DNA of 64,000 bases from Alphaproteobacteria bacterium. Lineage in GTDB: Bacteria; Pseudomonadota; Alphaproteobacteria; Micavibrionales; Micavibrionaceae. The DNA is taken from contig JAACQG010000011.1 of NCBI GenBank assembly GCA_009995045.1, forward strand, positions 1 to 64,000, in the 5' to 3' direction. Of the stretch, positions 26,129-35,715 are shown piece by piece. How positions within the stretch are numbered: position 1 is the stretch's first letter; every line of letters begins with the position of its first letter. The notes under the pieces were generated by a model that worked only from the letters and a program-made list of their open reading frames with translations, was not told the DNA's origin and did no database searches. Both the position numbers and the translations under genes were made by a program.

Positions 26129-28822
26129 TTATGAGCCGTTTGCGAGAGATTTGAGGGTGTAGATCAATTCATGTGCGTCGCGCGGCGTCAGGGCATCGGG
26201 GTCGATGTCGTTGAGGGCGTTTGTTAATGCGGTGTTTTGTGGTGATGCTTTTTGCGGGGCTACGGATGAGAATAGCGGTAGGTCATCGGCGAGCTTTGTA
26301 AGGTTTCCTGATTGCTCGCCGGTTTGGAGCAGTTCGAGGATGACTCCCGCGCGTTCAATGACGGCGTCGGGGAGGCCTGCGAGTTTTGCGACATGAATAC
26401 CGTAGGAGCGATCCGCTGCCCCTTTTTTGATTTGGTGCATAAAGATGATCTCACCTTTCCATTCCTTTACGGCCATGGAATAGCAGGTGAGCGCATCGAG
26501 TTTTGAGGTGAGGGCGGTGAGCTCGTGGTAATGGGTTGCAAATAAGGATCGGCAGCGGTTCACTTCATGCAGATTTTCAACGCAGGCCCATGCGATGGAT
26601 AGGCCGTCAAAGGTCGCGGTTCCGCGCCCGATTTCGTCCAAGATAACCAGTGATCGCTCTGTTGCTTGGTTAAGGATTGTAGCGGTTTCAACCATTTCCA
26701 CCATGAATGTGGAGCGTCCACGGGCGAGGTCATCAGATGCGCCGACGCGTGAAAAGACACGGTCAATGACGCCAATATGCGCCGATTTTGCAGGGACGAA
26801 TGAGCCAATTTGCGCGAGAATTGCGATGAGTGCGTTTTGACGTAGGTAGGTTGATTTACCCGCCATGTTCGGGCCAGTGAGAAGCCAGAGGCGTTGATCG
26901 CCGCTGAGGTCGCAATCATTGGGGACGAAATTTTGCGTGTCTTTTCTAAGGGCTGCTTCGACAACGGGGTGGCGGCCGCCCTGGATGTTGAAATTGAGCG
27001 ATGTGTCGAGGATGGGGCGTGTGTATTGCATGTCTGCGGCGAGTGTGGCGAGCCCTGCGATGCAGTCAATGCTGGCGAGGGCGCGGGCGCGAGTGCCGAT
27101 GTCAGAAGCATAGGCGATGCATGCGTCGACGATTTTATCGAATATTTCCAGCTCAAGCGCGAGAGATTTTTCGCCAGCGGATGTGATGTCGCGCTCTAAT
27201 TCTGTTAATTCGGGTGTGGTGAAGCGGGCGGCGTTGGCCATGGTTTGGCGATGGATGAAATCTGTATTGCCCATCATGGCGTCGGCGTGTTTTGACGTGA
27301 CTTCGATGAAATAGCCAAGGACATTGTTGAATTTTATTTTGAGTGTCTCGATCCCTGATTTGGCTTGGTACTCGCCCTGAAGCTTTGCGATGACTTTGCG
27401 GCTTTGGGTTTTGAGGGCTTTTAGCTCGTCTAGGCGGCGGTCATATCCGTGTGCAATAAATCCGCCCTCGCGCAATAAAGCGGGGCAATCTTGGTCGATT
27501 GCGTTTTTGAGAGTGTCGTGAAAATCGCTTAAATGGGGGAGCGATTTGAGGTCATTGACTGTGTCGGAAAAGACGCTGCGGGCGGTTTCGTTGGCCTGGA
27601 TTGTGCTGCGAATGATCTCTATGCTTTTGAGGCCGTCGGAGAGCATCAGGAGGTCACGTGGGCCGCCTCTGCCGACGGTAAGGCGTGCGAGGCTGCGCTC
27701 CATATCGGGTGTGGATTTGAGTTGCTCGCGCAAAGTGTCGTTAAAATGCGGATCATTGGTGAGGCATGTTATACGATCAAGGCGGGCGTTTATGGCTTTG
27801 ATATCGGTTAGGGGAGCGGCAAGATATGATTGGAGGAGGCGTGCGCCGGGGCCGGTGACTGTGCGGTCTATGCAATCAAGGAGGCTGCCTTTGCGTGATC
27901 CGGACAGGGTGCGTGTGAGTTCCAGATTGGCGCGTGTTGCGGCGTCGATTTCGAGTGTGTCGCCATGCGAGATTTGGCGGGGTTTTTCGAGATAGGGCAT
28001 TTTGCCGATTTGTGTGCGCTCGACGTAATCAATTAAAGCCCCAGCGGCGGCGATCTCTGCGCGTGAGAATGCGCCAAAGGATTCAAGGGTGTCGACGCCG
28101 AACATGGATTCTAAGCGTTTTTTTGCGTTATCGGCGTTGAAGGTGGATTGGGGCTGGATTGTTTTGTTTGAAATATCACTAAAGGATTCTTGCAGCCGGT
28201 CGGAGAGCAGGGTCTCTCGTGCGTCGATGCGGCCAATGGCGGCGTTGATGTTATTTTTTGACACGGATTGAACCGAAAATGCACCTGTCGATAGTTCCAC
28301 CCATGCGAGACCGTATTGGCCGCCGATTTCGGTGAGGGCGCTTAAATAGTTGTTTTCGCGGGCGTTGAGGAGGGTGTCTTCGGTCAGGGTTCCTTGTGTG
28401 ACGAGGCGAACAACGTCACGGTTCACGAGTGCTTTTGATGCTGGGCGGCCTTCGGCTTTCGCGCGGACTTTTGCTTCTGCTGGGGTTTCGGTTTGTTCGC
28501 AGATGGCGACTTTGAACCCTGCGCGGATGAGTTTCGCGAGATAGGGTTCATAGGCATGGAATGGCACGCCACACATAGGTGTGTCGGTTCCGTCTTTTTT
28601 GCCGCGTTTTGTCAGGGTAATATCGAGGGTTTCGGCGGCCTTGATTGCATCGTTGTTGAAGAGTTCGTAAAAATCACCCATGCGGTAGAAGAGGAGGGCA
28701 TCGGGATAGCGATCTTTGAGCGCGAGATATTGCGCCATCATGGGGGTGTTTCCCGCGGCGAGATATGCATCGGCGGGGCTTTCGGTTGGTTGAACCGTTT
28801 CTTTTAACGCGGGGTTTGACAT
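26129..28822 (-). CDS. mutS: DNA mismatch repair protein MutS
   Basis: This 897-residue MutS has the mismatch-wedge Phe51-x-Glu53 motif in RMGDFYELF. Connector, lever and clamp regions follow, then the ATPase domain with Walker A (GPNMAGKST), a Walker B region ([17 protein letters not shown]) and the later [10 protein letters not shown]. It recognises mispairs and starts repair with MutL; mutL is not in the window. It precedes glnD on the same strand, a common alphaproteobacterial order. Confidence 0.97.
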   Translation of the reverse strand: MSNPALKETVQPTESPADAYLAAGNTPMMAQYLALKDRYPDALLFYRMGDFYELFNNDAIKAAETLDITLTKRGKKDGTDTPMCGVPFHAYEPYLAKLIRAGFKVAICEQTETPAEAKVRAKAEGRPASKALVNRDVVRLVTQGTLTEDTLLNARENNYLSALTEIGGQYGLAWVELSTGAFSVQSVSKNNINAAIGRIDARETLLSDRLQESFSDISNKTIQPQSTFNADNAKKRLESMFGVDTLESFGAFSRAEIAAAGALIDYVERTQIGKMPYLEKPRQISHGDTLEIDAATRANLELTRTLSGSRKGSLLDCIDRTVTGPGARLLQSYLAAPLTDIKAINARLDRITCLTNDPHFNDTLREQLKSTPDMERSLARLTVGRGGPRDLLMLSDGLKSIEIIRSTIQANETARSVFSDTVNDLKSLPHLSDFHDTLKNAIDQDCPALLREGGFIAHGYDRRLDELKALKTQSRKVIAKLQGEYQAKSGIETLKIKFNNVLGYFIEVTSKHADAMMGNTDFIHRQTMANAARFTTPELTELERDITSAGEKSLALELEIFDKIVDACIAYASDIGTRARALASIDCIAGLATLAADMQYTRPILDTSLNFNIQGGRHPVVEAALRKDTQNFVPNDCDLSGDQRLWLLTGPNMAGKSTYLRQNALIAILAQIGSFVPAKSAHIGVIDRVFSRVGASDDLARGRSTFMVEMVETATILNQATERSLVILDEIGRGTATFDGLSIAWACVENLHEVNRCRSLFATHYHELTALTSKLDALTCYSMAVKEWKGEIIFMHQIKKGAADRSYGIHVAKLAGLPDAVIERAGVILELLQTGEQSGNLTKLADDLPLFSSVAPQKASPQNTALTNALNDIDPDALTPRDAHELIYTLKSLANGS

Positions 28823-28909
28823 GGTTAGAATCTAGACGTAGGGCGCGTAAAGGTCACGCAGAAAATGCCTGCGCGAGGATGTTGTTTGTGGATTTAGTTT
28901 GAGCGCTGC

Positions 28910-29362
28910 TTACTTCGTTCCTGTGGAGCCGAAGCCTCCCTCGGCGCGGGTGGATTCGTCAAGCTCGGTCACGACTTCCCAGCCAACGGTTTCGTAGCGT
29001 TCTACAACCATTTGTGCGATACGCATGCCGCGTTCGATTGTGAATGATGTTTGACCGTGATTGATGAGGATCACTTTGATTTCACCGCGATAATCAGCGT
29101 CGATCGTTCCGGGGGAGTTGAGGACAGTAATTCCGTTTTTGATAGCAAGACCAGAGCGCGGACGAATTTGAGCTTCATATCCGGGGGGGAGGGCGATTGA
29201 TAGCCCGGTCGGAACAAGTGCGCGTTCGCCAGAGCCGAGTTCGATGGCTTCTTCAAGTGCGGCGGAGAGATCCATCCCTGCGGATTGTTCGGTCGCGTAG
29301 GTAGGGAGTTGAAGCCCGACGGCATGTTCAAGGGGGAGGAGTTTGACTTTTACTTCTGGCAT
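28910..29362 (-). CDS. dut: dUTP diphosphatase
   Basis: This 150-residue trimeric enzyme hydrolyses dUTP to dUMP, keeping uracil out of DNA and feeding thymidylate synthesis. The five motifs are present: [46 protein letters not shown] and the flexible GGFGSTG end. The length is typical. It lies downstream of the coaB/coaC genes on the same strand, matching the common dfp-dut linkage. Confidence 0.97.
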   Translation of the reverse strand: MPEVKVKLLPLEHAVGLQLPTYATEQSAGMDLSAALEEAIELGSGERALVPTGLSIALPPGYEAQIRPRSGLAIKNGITVLNSPGTIDADYRGEIKVILINHGQTSFTIERGMRIAQMVVERYETVGWEVVTELDESTRAEGGFGSTGTK

Positions 29363-29464
29363 TTGTGATCTTTCGTCTATTCGTCTGAATGTCGCATATT
29401 TTAATGATGGTGTATTATTAATACAGTTCTGTGTTTCTGCCTAGCCTCACTGTGAGGGATGGGG

Positions 29465-30118
29465 TTATTTTTTTTGATTTTCGAAATGGTTTTGAATTTT
29501 GTTGGTGAGTTTATCGGCAATCGCGATTTTGCTCATTGTTTGCCAATCTTCTTGTGTCTCGTTGGTGATGAGGTGGATGTGATTGTTGTCACCGCCAAAG
29601 ACATTGTGTTCGTTTGCGGGGGACACGTCATTGGCTAAAATCCAGTCGCATGATTTTCGCTTGAGTTTTGCCGCTGCGTTTTCGATAAGGTTTTCGGTTT
29701 CGGCGGCGAAACCGATGACAAGGGTGGGGCGGTTATGAGCCGTGGCAATGGTTTTGAGGATGTCGGGGTTTTCGGTGAATGTTATTTGCGGTTCACCTGA
29801 CCCTTTTTTGATTTTTTGGTTGGAGAATGTGGGGGCCCAATCTGCGACGGCGGCGGCGCATATCGCGATGTCTTGTTGTGATGATAAAAGGGTGTTTTGA
29901 ACCGCTTTCAGCATTTGTTTTGCGGTTTCAATGCGGATCATTGTGATCCCGCTTATGTCGGGTAAATGCGTTGGGCCGGAGATGAGGGTGACGTCAAATC
30001 CGTTATCGGATAAGGATTTTGCAATTGCGTAACCTTGTTTTCCGCTAGAGCGGTTGCCGATAAAGCGGACGGGGTCAATGGGCTCATATGTTGGGCCAGC
30101 CGTTACAATTACTCTCAT
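29465..30118 (-). CDS. coaB: phosphopantothenate-cysteine ligase (stand-alone CoaB)
   Basis: This 217-residue protein is the ligase half of CoaBC, joining cysteine to phosphopantothenate with CTP. It begins right at the domain boundary (MRVIVTAGPTYEPIDPVRFI), with NRSSGKQGYAIA, the AVADWAP segment and the KIKKGSG lysine region of the active site. I chose the ATG at 30118, with GAGAG upstream; a GTG at 30154 overlapping the coaC stop is the alternative. CoaB and CoaC are fused in most bacteria, so this split is notable. Confidence 0.9.
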   Translation of the reverse strand: MRVIVTAGPTYEPIDPVRFIGNRSSGKQGYAIAKSLSDNGFDVTLISGPTHLPDISGITMIRIETAKQMLKAVQNTLLSSQQDIAICAAAVADWAPTFSNQKIKKGSGEPQITFTENPDILKTIATAHNRPTLVIGFAAETENLIENAAAKLKRKSCDWILANDVSPANEHNVFGGDNNHIHLITNETQEDWQTMSKIAIADKLTNKIQNHFENQKK

Positions 30119-30150
30119 TTTTCTCTCGCTGCTTTGCGGATTGTTTTTTG

Positions 30151-30705
30151 TCACTTAATGGTCTTGTATATTTCAGCGAGGATGTCTTCGGGTTCGCTCA
30201 TGCGGCCTAGTCCTTCTTCGTTACAGGCCATGGCGCCGTGTTCGGGGCCGATCAAGGTGATGGCGCGGGATTTTATTTTTGTGATGTTGTCTTGGGTCGC
30301 GGGGTTGTTCCACATGGCATGGTTCATGGCGGGTGCAATCAGGACGGGGGTGTTGTGATTGGCCAGCAGGGTGGTGGAGGCAAGGTCGTTTGCGAGCCCG
30401 TTGGCCATTTGTGCAATGATGTTCGCGCTTGCGGGGGCGATGACGATGAGGTCAGCTTCGCGTGAGAGACGGATGTGACCCATTTCGGTTTCATCTTTGA
30501 GTGACCATAGATCGGTGTGGACTTGTTCTTCGCACAGGGCGGAGACGCTTAAGGGGGTGACGAATTGTGCGCCGCCTTCGGTTAGGATGCAGCGAATGGA
30601 TGCCCCTGATTTTTTGAGGAGGCGGATCAGCTCTAGTGATTTATACGCGGCGATGCCGCCGGAGATCACGAGGAGAATTGATTTGTTTTTTAAAATGTCT
30701 GTCAT
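30151..30705 (-). CDS. coaC: phosphopantothenoylcysteine decarboxylase (stand-alone CoaC)
   Basis: This 184-residue flavoprotein is the decarboxylase half of CoaBC. ILLVISGGIAAYKSLELIRL forms the N-terminal FMN fold, IAPAMNHAMWNNPA is the PAMNxxMW substrate motif, and the active-site Cys is in GAMACNEEGLGRM. It converts phosphopantothenoylcysteine to phosphopantetheine. It ends where the ligase domain would begin in a fused CoaBC; coaB follows in another frame after 32 bases. An LEA-like gene with its own terminator lies upstream. Confidence 0.92.
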   Translation of the reverse strand: MTDILKNKSILLVISGGIAAYKSLELIRLLKKSGASIRCILTEGGAQFVTPLSVSALCEEQVHTDLWSLKDETEMGHIRLSREADLIVIAPASANIIAQMANGLANDLASTTLLANHNTPVLIAPAMNHAMWNNPATQDNITKIKSRAITLIGPEHGAMACNEEGLGRMSEPEDILAEIYKTIK

Positions 30706-30722
30706 AGATCGTTTTATAAAAC

Positions 30723-30752
30723 AAAAGCCCCGCTTTGTTAAGCGAGGCTTTT
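30723..30752 (-). terminator. rho-independent terminator after LEA-like gene
   Basis: A stem of AAAAGCC, bulged C/A, CGCTT with AAGCG and GGCTTTT closes a TGTT loop (30723-30752). Read on the minus strand it runs into TTTTGTTTTA. It should end the transcript of the LEA-like gene before coaC. Confidence 0.8.
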
Positions 30753-30777
30753 ATAAATCTTTATATGTGAGTGTTAA

Positions 30778-31389
30778 TTACTCAGTGATTTCTTTTGCTT
30801 TGTCCATAAGCTCTTCGCCAGAAGCTGGCTCAGAGTCTGTTGCTTCTTCAGCAGCGTCTTTAGCATCTTCTTTTGCTTCTTCCGCGGCGTTTGCAGCTTC
30901 TTCAGCAGGTGATGTTGTAACGGCATCTTTTGCTTCGGCTGCGGCTTCTTTTGCGCTTTCGATGGCTTTGCTTACTGTTGCGCCAGTTGCTTCGGCGGCA
31001 TCAGATGCGGCTTCGGTTGTTGCGTCAGCAGCGTCTTTCGCCATTTCAGCAGCGTCATGGCCAACTTCTACAGCTGTTTCTTTTGTTGCTTCGGCGGCGT
31101 CAGCGGCAGTTTCTTTTGTTTCTTCATATGCACCAGCAGCAGCTTCAGTTGCGTTTGCGGACGTTGCGGAGATTGTTTCGCCAGCATCATTTGCCGCTTC
31201 TTTTGCTGAATTTGTGATGTTTGCGATACCTTCGGAAACGCCTTCAGGGGCACTTTCATTTCCTGCGGCTGGCTCGATGTAAGAGACGTCGCTTGTTCCG
31301 GAGATGTTGTTATAGATTGCGAAGATGGCAACAAGGCCAGCAGCCAAAACTACACCTGAATATACGATTGATTTAGTAAAGTTGTTCAT
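30778..31389 (-). CDS. membrane-anchored LEA-like Ala/Glu/Lys-rich protein
   Basis: This 203-residue protein has one N-terminal helix (SIVYSGVVLAAGLVAIFAIY) that anchors it, and a long Ala/Glu/Lys/Asp-rich tail with repeated segments such as KETAADAAEATKET and AEEAKEDAKDAAEEATD. The periodic pattern predicts amphipathic helix or coiled coil and resembles LEA or apolipoprotein-like stress proteins. The location of the tail is probably periplasmic. GAGAGGAAA gives a good ribosome site. It has its own terminator. The long antisense Ser/Ala-rich frame beneath is rejected. Confidence 0.8.
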   Translation of the reverse strand: MNNFTKSIVYSGVVLAAGLVAIFAIYNNISGTSDVSYIEPAAGNESAPEGVSEGIANITNSAKEAANDAGETISATSANATEAAAGAYEETKETAADAAEATKETAVEVGHDAAEMAKDAADATTEAASDAAEATGATVSKAIESAKEAAAEAKDAVTTSPAEEAANAAEEAKEDAKDAAEEATDSEPASGEELMDKAKEITE

Positions 31390-31547
31390 TAGAAAAATTT
31401 CCTCTCAGTTAATCCCTACAATTTATTTTTTGGATGTGCGCTAATTTGCGACTCTTAGCGTCTTCTGTCAATAAAAATCCTTAAAGGCCTGTATTTACAG
31501 TTATATTTAATATGTAAAATTTGCGCGGTTTGGCCTAAAAATAAGCT

Positions 31548-32297
31548 TTAAGGCTTAAGTCCTTGGTGAATCGCTACAATTCCTGCGCTCATGTTGGTGT
31601 AATGAGTATGGGCGAAGCCAGCATCTTTCATACGGGATTCGAGTTTTCTTTGTGTTGGGAATTTGCGGATGCTCTCAACGAGGTATTGGTAGCTGTCCGA
31701 ATCTTGCGTGATGATTTTTCCCATGGTTGGGATCGCGGCATATGAATAGGCGTCATATGCTTTTGCAAGCAGTGGGTTTTCTACATGGCTGAATTCGAGG
31801 CAGAAGAATTTTCCGCCGGGCTTTAGGACGCGATGGGCTTCTGCGAGGGCTTTATCGATATGGGTGACGTTGCGCAGGCCGAATGCGATTGTGTAGATGT
31901 CGAAGTGATTATCGGGGAAGGGCAGGTCTTCGGCGTTGCCGCTGATCCAGTTAAAGCTCTCGATCCAGCCTTTGTCGATGGCACGGTCGCGGCCAACTTC
32001 CAGCATTGCGGGGGTGAGATCGCAGATGGTGATGTCGGCTTTTGGGCCGATACGTTTGCGCAGGCGGAATGCTATGTCGCCTGTGCCGCCGGCCACATCG
32101 AGGAATTTTTGATTGGGCTTCGGGCGTATCATGCGAATGAGGCGATCTTTCCAAAGGCGATGAAGGCCGCCAGACATCAGGTCATTCATGATGTCATATT
32201 TAGCCGCGACGGAATCAAATACGCCGTGGACAAGGTGTGTCTTTTCTTCGGGCGTTACAGTTTTTGTGCCAAACTGTGTTTTCTCAGGGTTCTGCAT
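31548..32297 (-). CDS. ubiE: ubiquinone/menaquinone C-methyltransferase
   Basis: This 249-residue SAM-dependent methyltransferase acts in ubiquinone (and, if present, menaquinone) synthesis, methylating the ring carbon. FGTKTVTPEEKTHLVHGVFD is the family N terminus; the SAM loop is FLDVAGGTGDIAFRLRK; ISGNAEDLPFPDNHFDIYTI and VLKPGGKFFCLEFS follow. It is probably cytoplasmic or membrane-peripheral. The start lies only 37 bases from the divergent murJ, so their promoters must overlap. Confidence 0.96.
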   Translation of the reverse strand: MQNPEKTQFGTKTVTPEEKTHLVHGVFDSVAAKYDIMNDLMSGGLHRLWKDRLIRMIRPKPNQKFLDVAGGTGDIAFRLRKRIGPKADITICDLTPAMLEVGRDRAIDKGWIESFNWISGNAEDLPFPDNHFDIYTIAFGLRNVTHIDKALAEAHRVLKPGGKFFCLEFSHVENPLLAKAYDAYSYAAIPTMGKIITQDSDSYQYLVESIRKFPTQRKLESRMKDAGFAHTHYTNMSAGIVAIHQGLKP

Positions 32298-32334
32298 ATT
32301 GTGATCTCCAATGTAACCATGTATGTCCTAATAT

Positions 32335-33873
32335 ATGAAACTTGCAAAAGCAATGGCGACGGTGGCGGGGCTCACGGGGGTATCCCGTGTGGCGGGGTTT
32401 GCGCGTGATGTTTTGACGGCGGCTGTGCTTGGTGCGGGGCCTGTTGCGGATGCTTTTTTCGTGGCGCTTAAGCTGCCTAATTTCTTTCGTAGGGTGACGG
32501 CGGAGGGAGCGTTTTCGGTGGCGTTTGTGCCGCTTTATTCGCATAAGCTTGAAGATGAAAGCCGTGAGGCGGCGGATGCGTTTGCGAATAATGCGTTTAT
32601 GGTGATGCTTTTGTTGCTGTCGGCATTTACGTGTTTGGCGATGATTGGCATGCCGTATATTATGAACGTCATTGCGCCGGGGTTTGTTGATGATTCTATT
32701 CGTTATGATTTAGCGATTGAGTTGACGCGCATTACCTTTCCTTATCTTTTGCTGATGTCGCTTACAGCCTTGCTTGGTGGGGTTTTGAATGCGCTTGATC
32801 GGTTTGCGCCGTTTGCGTTTGCGCCCGTTCTTTTTAATGTGTGTTTGATTGGTTCATTGTTGATGGCGGGGCATTTTGAGAGCGCGGGGCATGCGCTGTC
32901 ATATGGTGTTTTATTTGCGGGTGTGGCGCAGGTGGTCTGGCTTTTGATTGCCGCTTGGCGTGTTGGTTTGAAGTTTCGGATTATGCGTCCGAAATTTAAT
33001 GGTGATATTAAGCGTGTGTTTAAATTGATGGGCCCGGGCGTTATTGGCGCGGGGGTTATGCATATCAATTTATTTGCAGATATGATTTTAGCGTCTTTTT
33101 TAACGGCGGGGTCGATTTCTTATCTTTATTATGCGGATCGTCTTAATCAGCTTCCGCTTGGTGTGGTTGGCATTGCGGTTGGCACGGCGTTGTTGCCGAT
33201 GTTGTCAAAGGCAATGGCCAAGGGGAATATGCAAGAAGCACGTGATTTGTTTAACCGTGCGCTTGAGCTGTGTTTGTTGTTGGCGCTTCCAGCGGCGGCG
33301 GCGTTGTTTGTTATCCCTGATGTGTTGATTTATGTTTTGTTTGAACGTGGGGCTTTTGACGCGGGGGATACGGCGGTTACGGCGCTTGTTTTGCGGTGCT
33401 ATGCGATTGGTTTGCCTGCTTATATTGCCATTAAAGTGTTTTCAACGGCGCATTGGGCGCGTCAGGATACTGTGACACCGGTTAAAATTTCGGTGGTTGC
33501 GACGATTTTGAATGTCGTGCTTTCGATTGCGTTTATACAGTTTATGGGGGTTGCAGGGATTGCGCTTGCGACCGGTTTGACGGCGTGGCTTCAATTTGGT
33601 GCGCATATTTGGTTTTTGCGCGGTATGGAGGCGGCGCATTTGGATGTACGGTTTAAGACGGCGGCGGTGAAGATTGTTTTATCGAGCATTATCATGGCTT
33701 TGGTTGTTTATGTTGGTTCTAAATTTGCGATATTTGATACGAAGCTTTTAAGCTCGTTTGCGCTTGGTGGACTTGTTGTTAGTGGGATGGTTGTTTATGC
33801 TGCTTTAATCCTTGGCAGTGGGGCGGTTGATCGTCGTGCTTTGAAGCGATACTTTAAGAAGAAGAAAATATAG
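32335..33873 (+). CDS. murJ: lipid II flippase MurJ
   Basis: This 512-residue integral membrane protein with about 14 helices flips peptidoglycan lipid II across the inner membrane. SRVAGFARDVLTAAVLGAG and DAFFVALKLPNFFRRVTAEG are signature segments with the conserved Arg residues of the cavity. The Lys/Arg-rich end is RALKRYFKKKKI. No Shine-Dalgarno site precedes the ATG; a short leader is likely. A TTG start for trpS follows after 12 bases, so the two are probably cotranscribed. Confidence 0.95.
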   Translation: MKLAKAMATVAGLTGVSRVAGFARDVLTAAVLGAGPVADAFFVALKLPNFFRRVTAEGAFSVAFVPLYSHKLEDESREAADAFANNAFMVMLLLLSAFTCLAMIGMPYIMNVIAPGFVDDSIRYDLAIELTRITFPYLLLMSLTALLGGVLNALDRFAPFAFAPVLFNVCLIGSLLMAGHFESAGHALSYGVLFAGVAQVVWLLIAAWRVGLKFRIMRPKFNGDIKRVFKLMGPGVIGAGVMHINLFADMILASFLTAGSISYLYYADRLNQLPLGVVGIAVGTALLPMLSKAMAKGNMQEARDLFNRALELCLLLALPAAAALFVIPDVLIYVLFERGAFDAGDTAVTALVLRCYAIGLPAYIAIKVFSTAHWARQDTVTPVKISVVATILNVVLSIAFIQFMGVAGIALATGLTAWLQFGAHIWFLRGMEAAHLDVRFKTAAVKIVLSSIIMALVVYVGSKFAIFDTKLLSSFALGGLVVSGMVVYAALILGSGAVDRRALKRYFKKKKI

Positions 33874-33885
33874 GAAGTTACTGTT

Positions 33886-34893
33886 TTGAAACGAATATTA
33901 TCATGTATGCAGCCGACGGCGAATTTGCACCTTGGGAATTATCTTGGGGCGCTTAAAAATTGGGTGGCGTTGCAGGATGAGCCAGATAGCGAATGCCTAT
34001 ATGGTGTTGTGGATTTGCATGCGATTACGGTGCCACAAGAGCCAGATGATTTGCGCTGGGCAACGCGTGAGATTGTTGCGGCGTATATTGCGGGGGGCAT
34101 TGATCCGTCGCGCGCGGCGATATTTGTGCAATCGGCAGTGCCTCAACATTCAGAGTTGATGTGGCTTTTGGCGACAATGACTCAGATGGGTAAGCTGGAG
34201 CGTATGACGCAGTTTAAAGACAAGGCGGGCAAGAATGCGGAGCGTGCAGGGCTTGGTTTGTTTGCTTATCCTGTGTTGATGGCGGCGGATATTCTTATCT
34301 ATAAGGCGACGCATGTGCCCGTTGGGGATGATCAGAAGCAGCATTTGGAATTGGCACGTGATATTGCGGCGACATTTAATACGCGATATGGCGTGGAAAC
34401 CTTGGTTGCGCCGGAGCCGTATATTATGGGCGCGGCAACGCGGGTGATGTCATTGCAGGATGGTGCGAAAAAGATGAGCAAATCAGATCCATCGGAGAAG
34501 TCACGCATTAGTTTGACGGATGATGCGGATGTTATTGCCAAGAAAATCAAGAAGGCACAGACGGATCCTGATGGTATGCCTGAGACGGTTGAGGGGCTTG
34601 AAGGGCGTGTGGGTGCGAAGAATTTGGTGAATATCTATGCGGGGTTGGCGGGGATTTCACAGGCGGATGTGGTTGCGCAATACGCGGGCAAGGGATGGGG
34701 CGAGTTTAAGCCTGCGCTTGCGGAGTTGGCGGTTGAGCATTTGGCGCCGATTACGGCAAAGATGCGTGATTTGATGGATGACCCGACTTATATTGATGGT
34801 GTTTTGGCGATGGGGAATGCGAAAGCGCGTGAACTTGCGCAGCCGACATTGGATGAGGTTCGGGATATTATGGGATTTGTTAAAAGCTCTTAA
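33886..34893 (+). CDS. trpS: tryptophanyl-tRNA synthetase
   Basis: This 335-residue class I aminoacyl-tRNA synthetase charges tRNA-Trp. The start is TTG: MKRILSCMQPTANLHLGNY begins in line with the family, and AGGAAG lies 9 bases upstream; no ATG suits. The HIGH equivalent is LHLGNY and the KMSKS motif is intact (KKMSKSDPSEKSRISL). PVGDDQKQHLELARDIA marks the tRNA-acceptor domain. The position after murJ matches alphaproteobacterial order. Confidence 0.96.
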   Translation: MKRILSCMQPTANLHLGNYLGALKNWVALQDEPDSECLYGVVDLHAITVPQEPDDLRWATREIVAAYIAGGIDPSRAAIFVQSAVPQHSELMWLLATMTQMGKLERMTQFKDKAGKNAERAGLGLFAYPVLMAADILIYKATHVPVGDDQKQHLELARDIAATFNTRYGVETLVAPEPYIMGAATRVMSLQDGAKKMSKSDPSEKSRISLTDDADVIAKKIKKAQTDPDGMPETVEGLEGRVGAKNLVNIYAGLAGISQADVVAQYAGKGWGEFKPALAELAVEHLAPITAKMRDLMDDPTYIDGVLAMGNAKARELAQPTLDEVRDIMGFVKSS

Positions 34894-34963
34894 CTTCGTC
34901 TTTACTTTTATAGTGGCATGATAGGGCGAAATTTGGCATACTATATTCCGAGAGGTTCCTTTC

Positions 34964-35623
34964 ATGTCTTACTATAAATCACTATTTTCGTTTGCCTTTG
35001 TTGCGATTGTGGCTTTTCCTGTGATGGCAAAGGCAGATGTTTTTGTCTGGAAAAATCAAGAAAAGGACGTTTCTTTGACGTTTCCAGATCGTTGGGGCAT
35101 TGTTAGCAATATTGCTTATGATGAGGTTTTGCGTATCGCCGCGCCAGTGGTGACGGGTCAGTTTGAGGATGCGCAATGTCGTTTGCGTATTCGGGATGAC
35201 GGACGTTTTAGAATGCAGCCAGTTTCCAATAGTGGTCCATTGCAGCGTGAGTATTTTGGCTTGGAGTTTTGGGATGGTTATACCGATGAATACAAGCATG
35301 CAGCGGTTAATCATGTGGAAAATAACACCGGTTTTGGACGTGGTTTTGCGTCTATGGCTGATATTACCTATGAAGGGTTTGATCAGCCGAAATCTATTCG
35401 TCGTGCGATTGTGTTCGCATCTCATTATCAAAATAAGCTTTATATTTATGAGTGTAGCGCGGAGCAGGCGGCATTTGATAAATGGTATCCTTCCTTTATG
35501 AGCATATTGAAATCCGTTGATTTTAAGCCGATGGTGCCATTTAAGCGCGGGTATTATCGCGATTTCTATGATGGTGAGACGGTTATTCATGGCCGCCGTG
35601 AGATTGACGATTACACATTCTAA
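34964..35623 (+). CDS. hypothetical exported protein
   Basis: This 219-residue protein has a signal peptide (SLFSFAFVAIVAFPVMAKA). The mature part starts with a beta-rich DVFVWKNQEKDVSLTFPDRW segment, then QCRLRIRDDGRFRMQPVSN, and has two Cys that may form a disulfide. No known domain is recognised. It is likely periplasmic. It follows trpS after a 70-base gap and precedes a TSUP transporter gene; linkage to either is unclear. Confidence 0.8.
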   Translation: MSYYKSLFSFAFVAIVAFPVMAKADVFVWKNQEKDVSLTFPDRWGIVSNIAYDEVLRIAAPVVTGQFEDAQCRLRIRDDGRFRMQPVSNSGPLQREYFGLEFWDGYTDEYKHAAVNHVENNTGFGRGFASMADITYEGFDQPKSIRRAIVFASHYQNKLYIYECSAEQAAFDKWYPSFMSILKSVDFKPMVPFKRGYYRDFYDGETVIHGRREIDDYTF

Positions 35624-35715
35624 TTTTCGGAACATCTTCCAATGTATGGCTTGCGTTTATGCGTTATATTAGTGCATTGTAAGTGCCATAAATGACGTAG
35701 CAAATTTAATAGCTT

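Noticed and set aside
30119-30150. coaB/coaC junction as a sequencing frameshift
   Set aside because: Not fully excluded, but each gene ends or begins exactly at the domain boundary and coaB has its own ATG and ribosome site, so a genuine split is more likely.
30497-31282. Ser/Ala-rich 261-codon + strand frame over coaC and the LEA-like gene
   Set aside because: It runs antisense through two supported genes. The minus-strand LEA-like frame has a ribosome site and terminator; this frame has neither.
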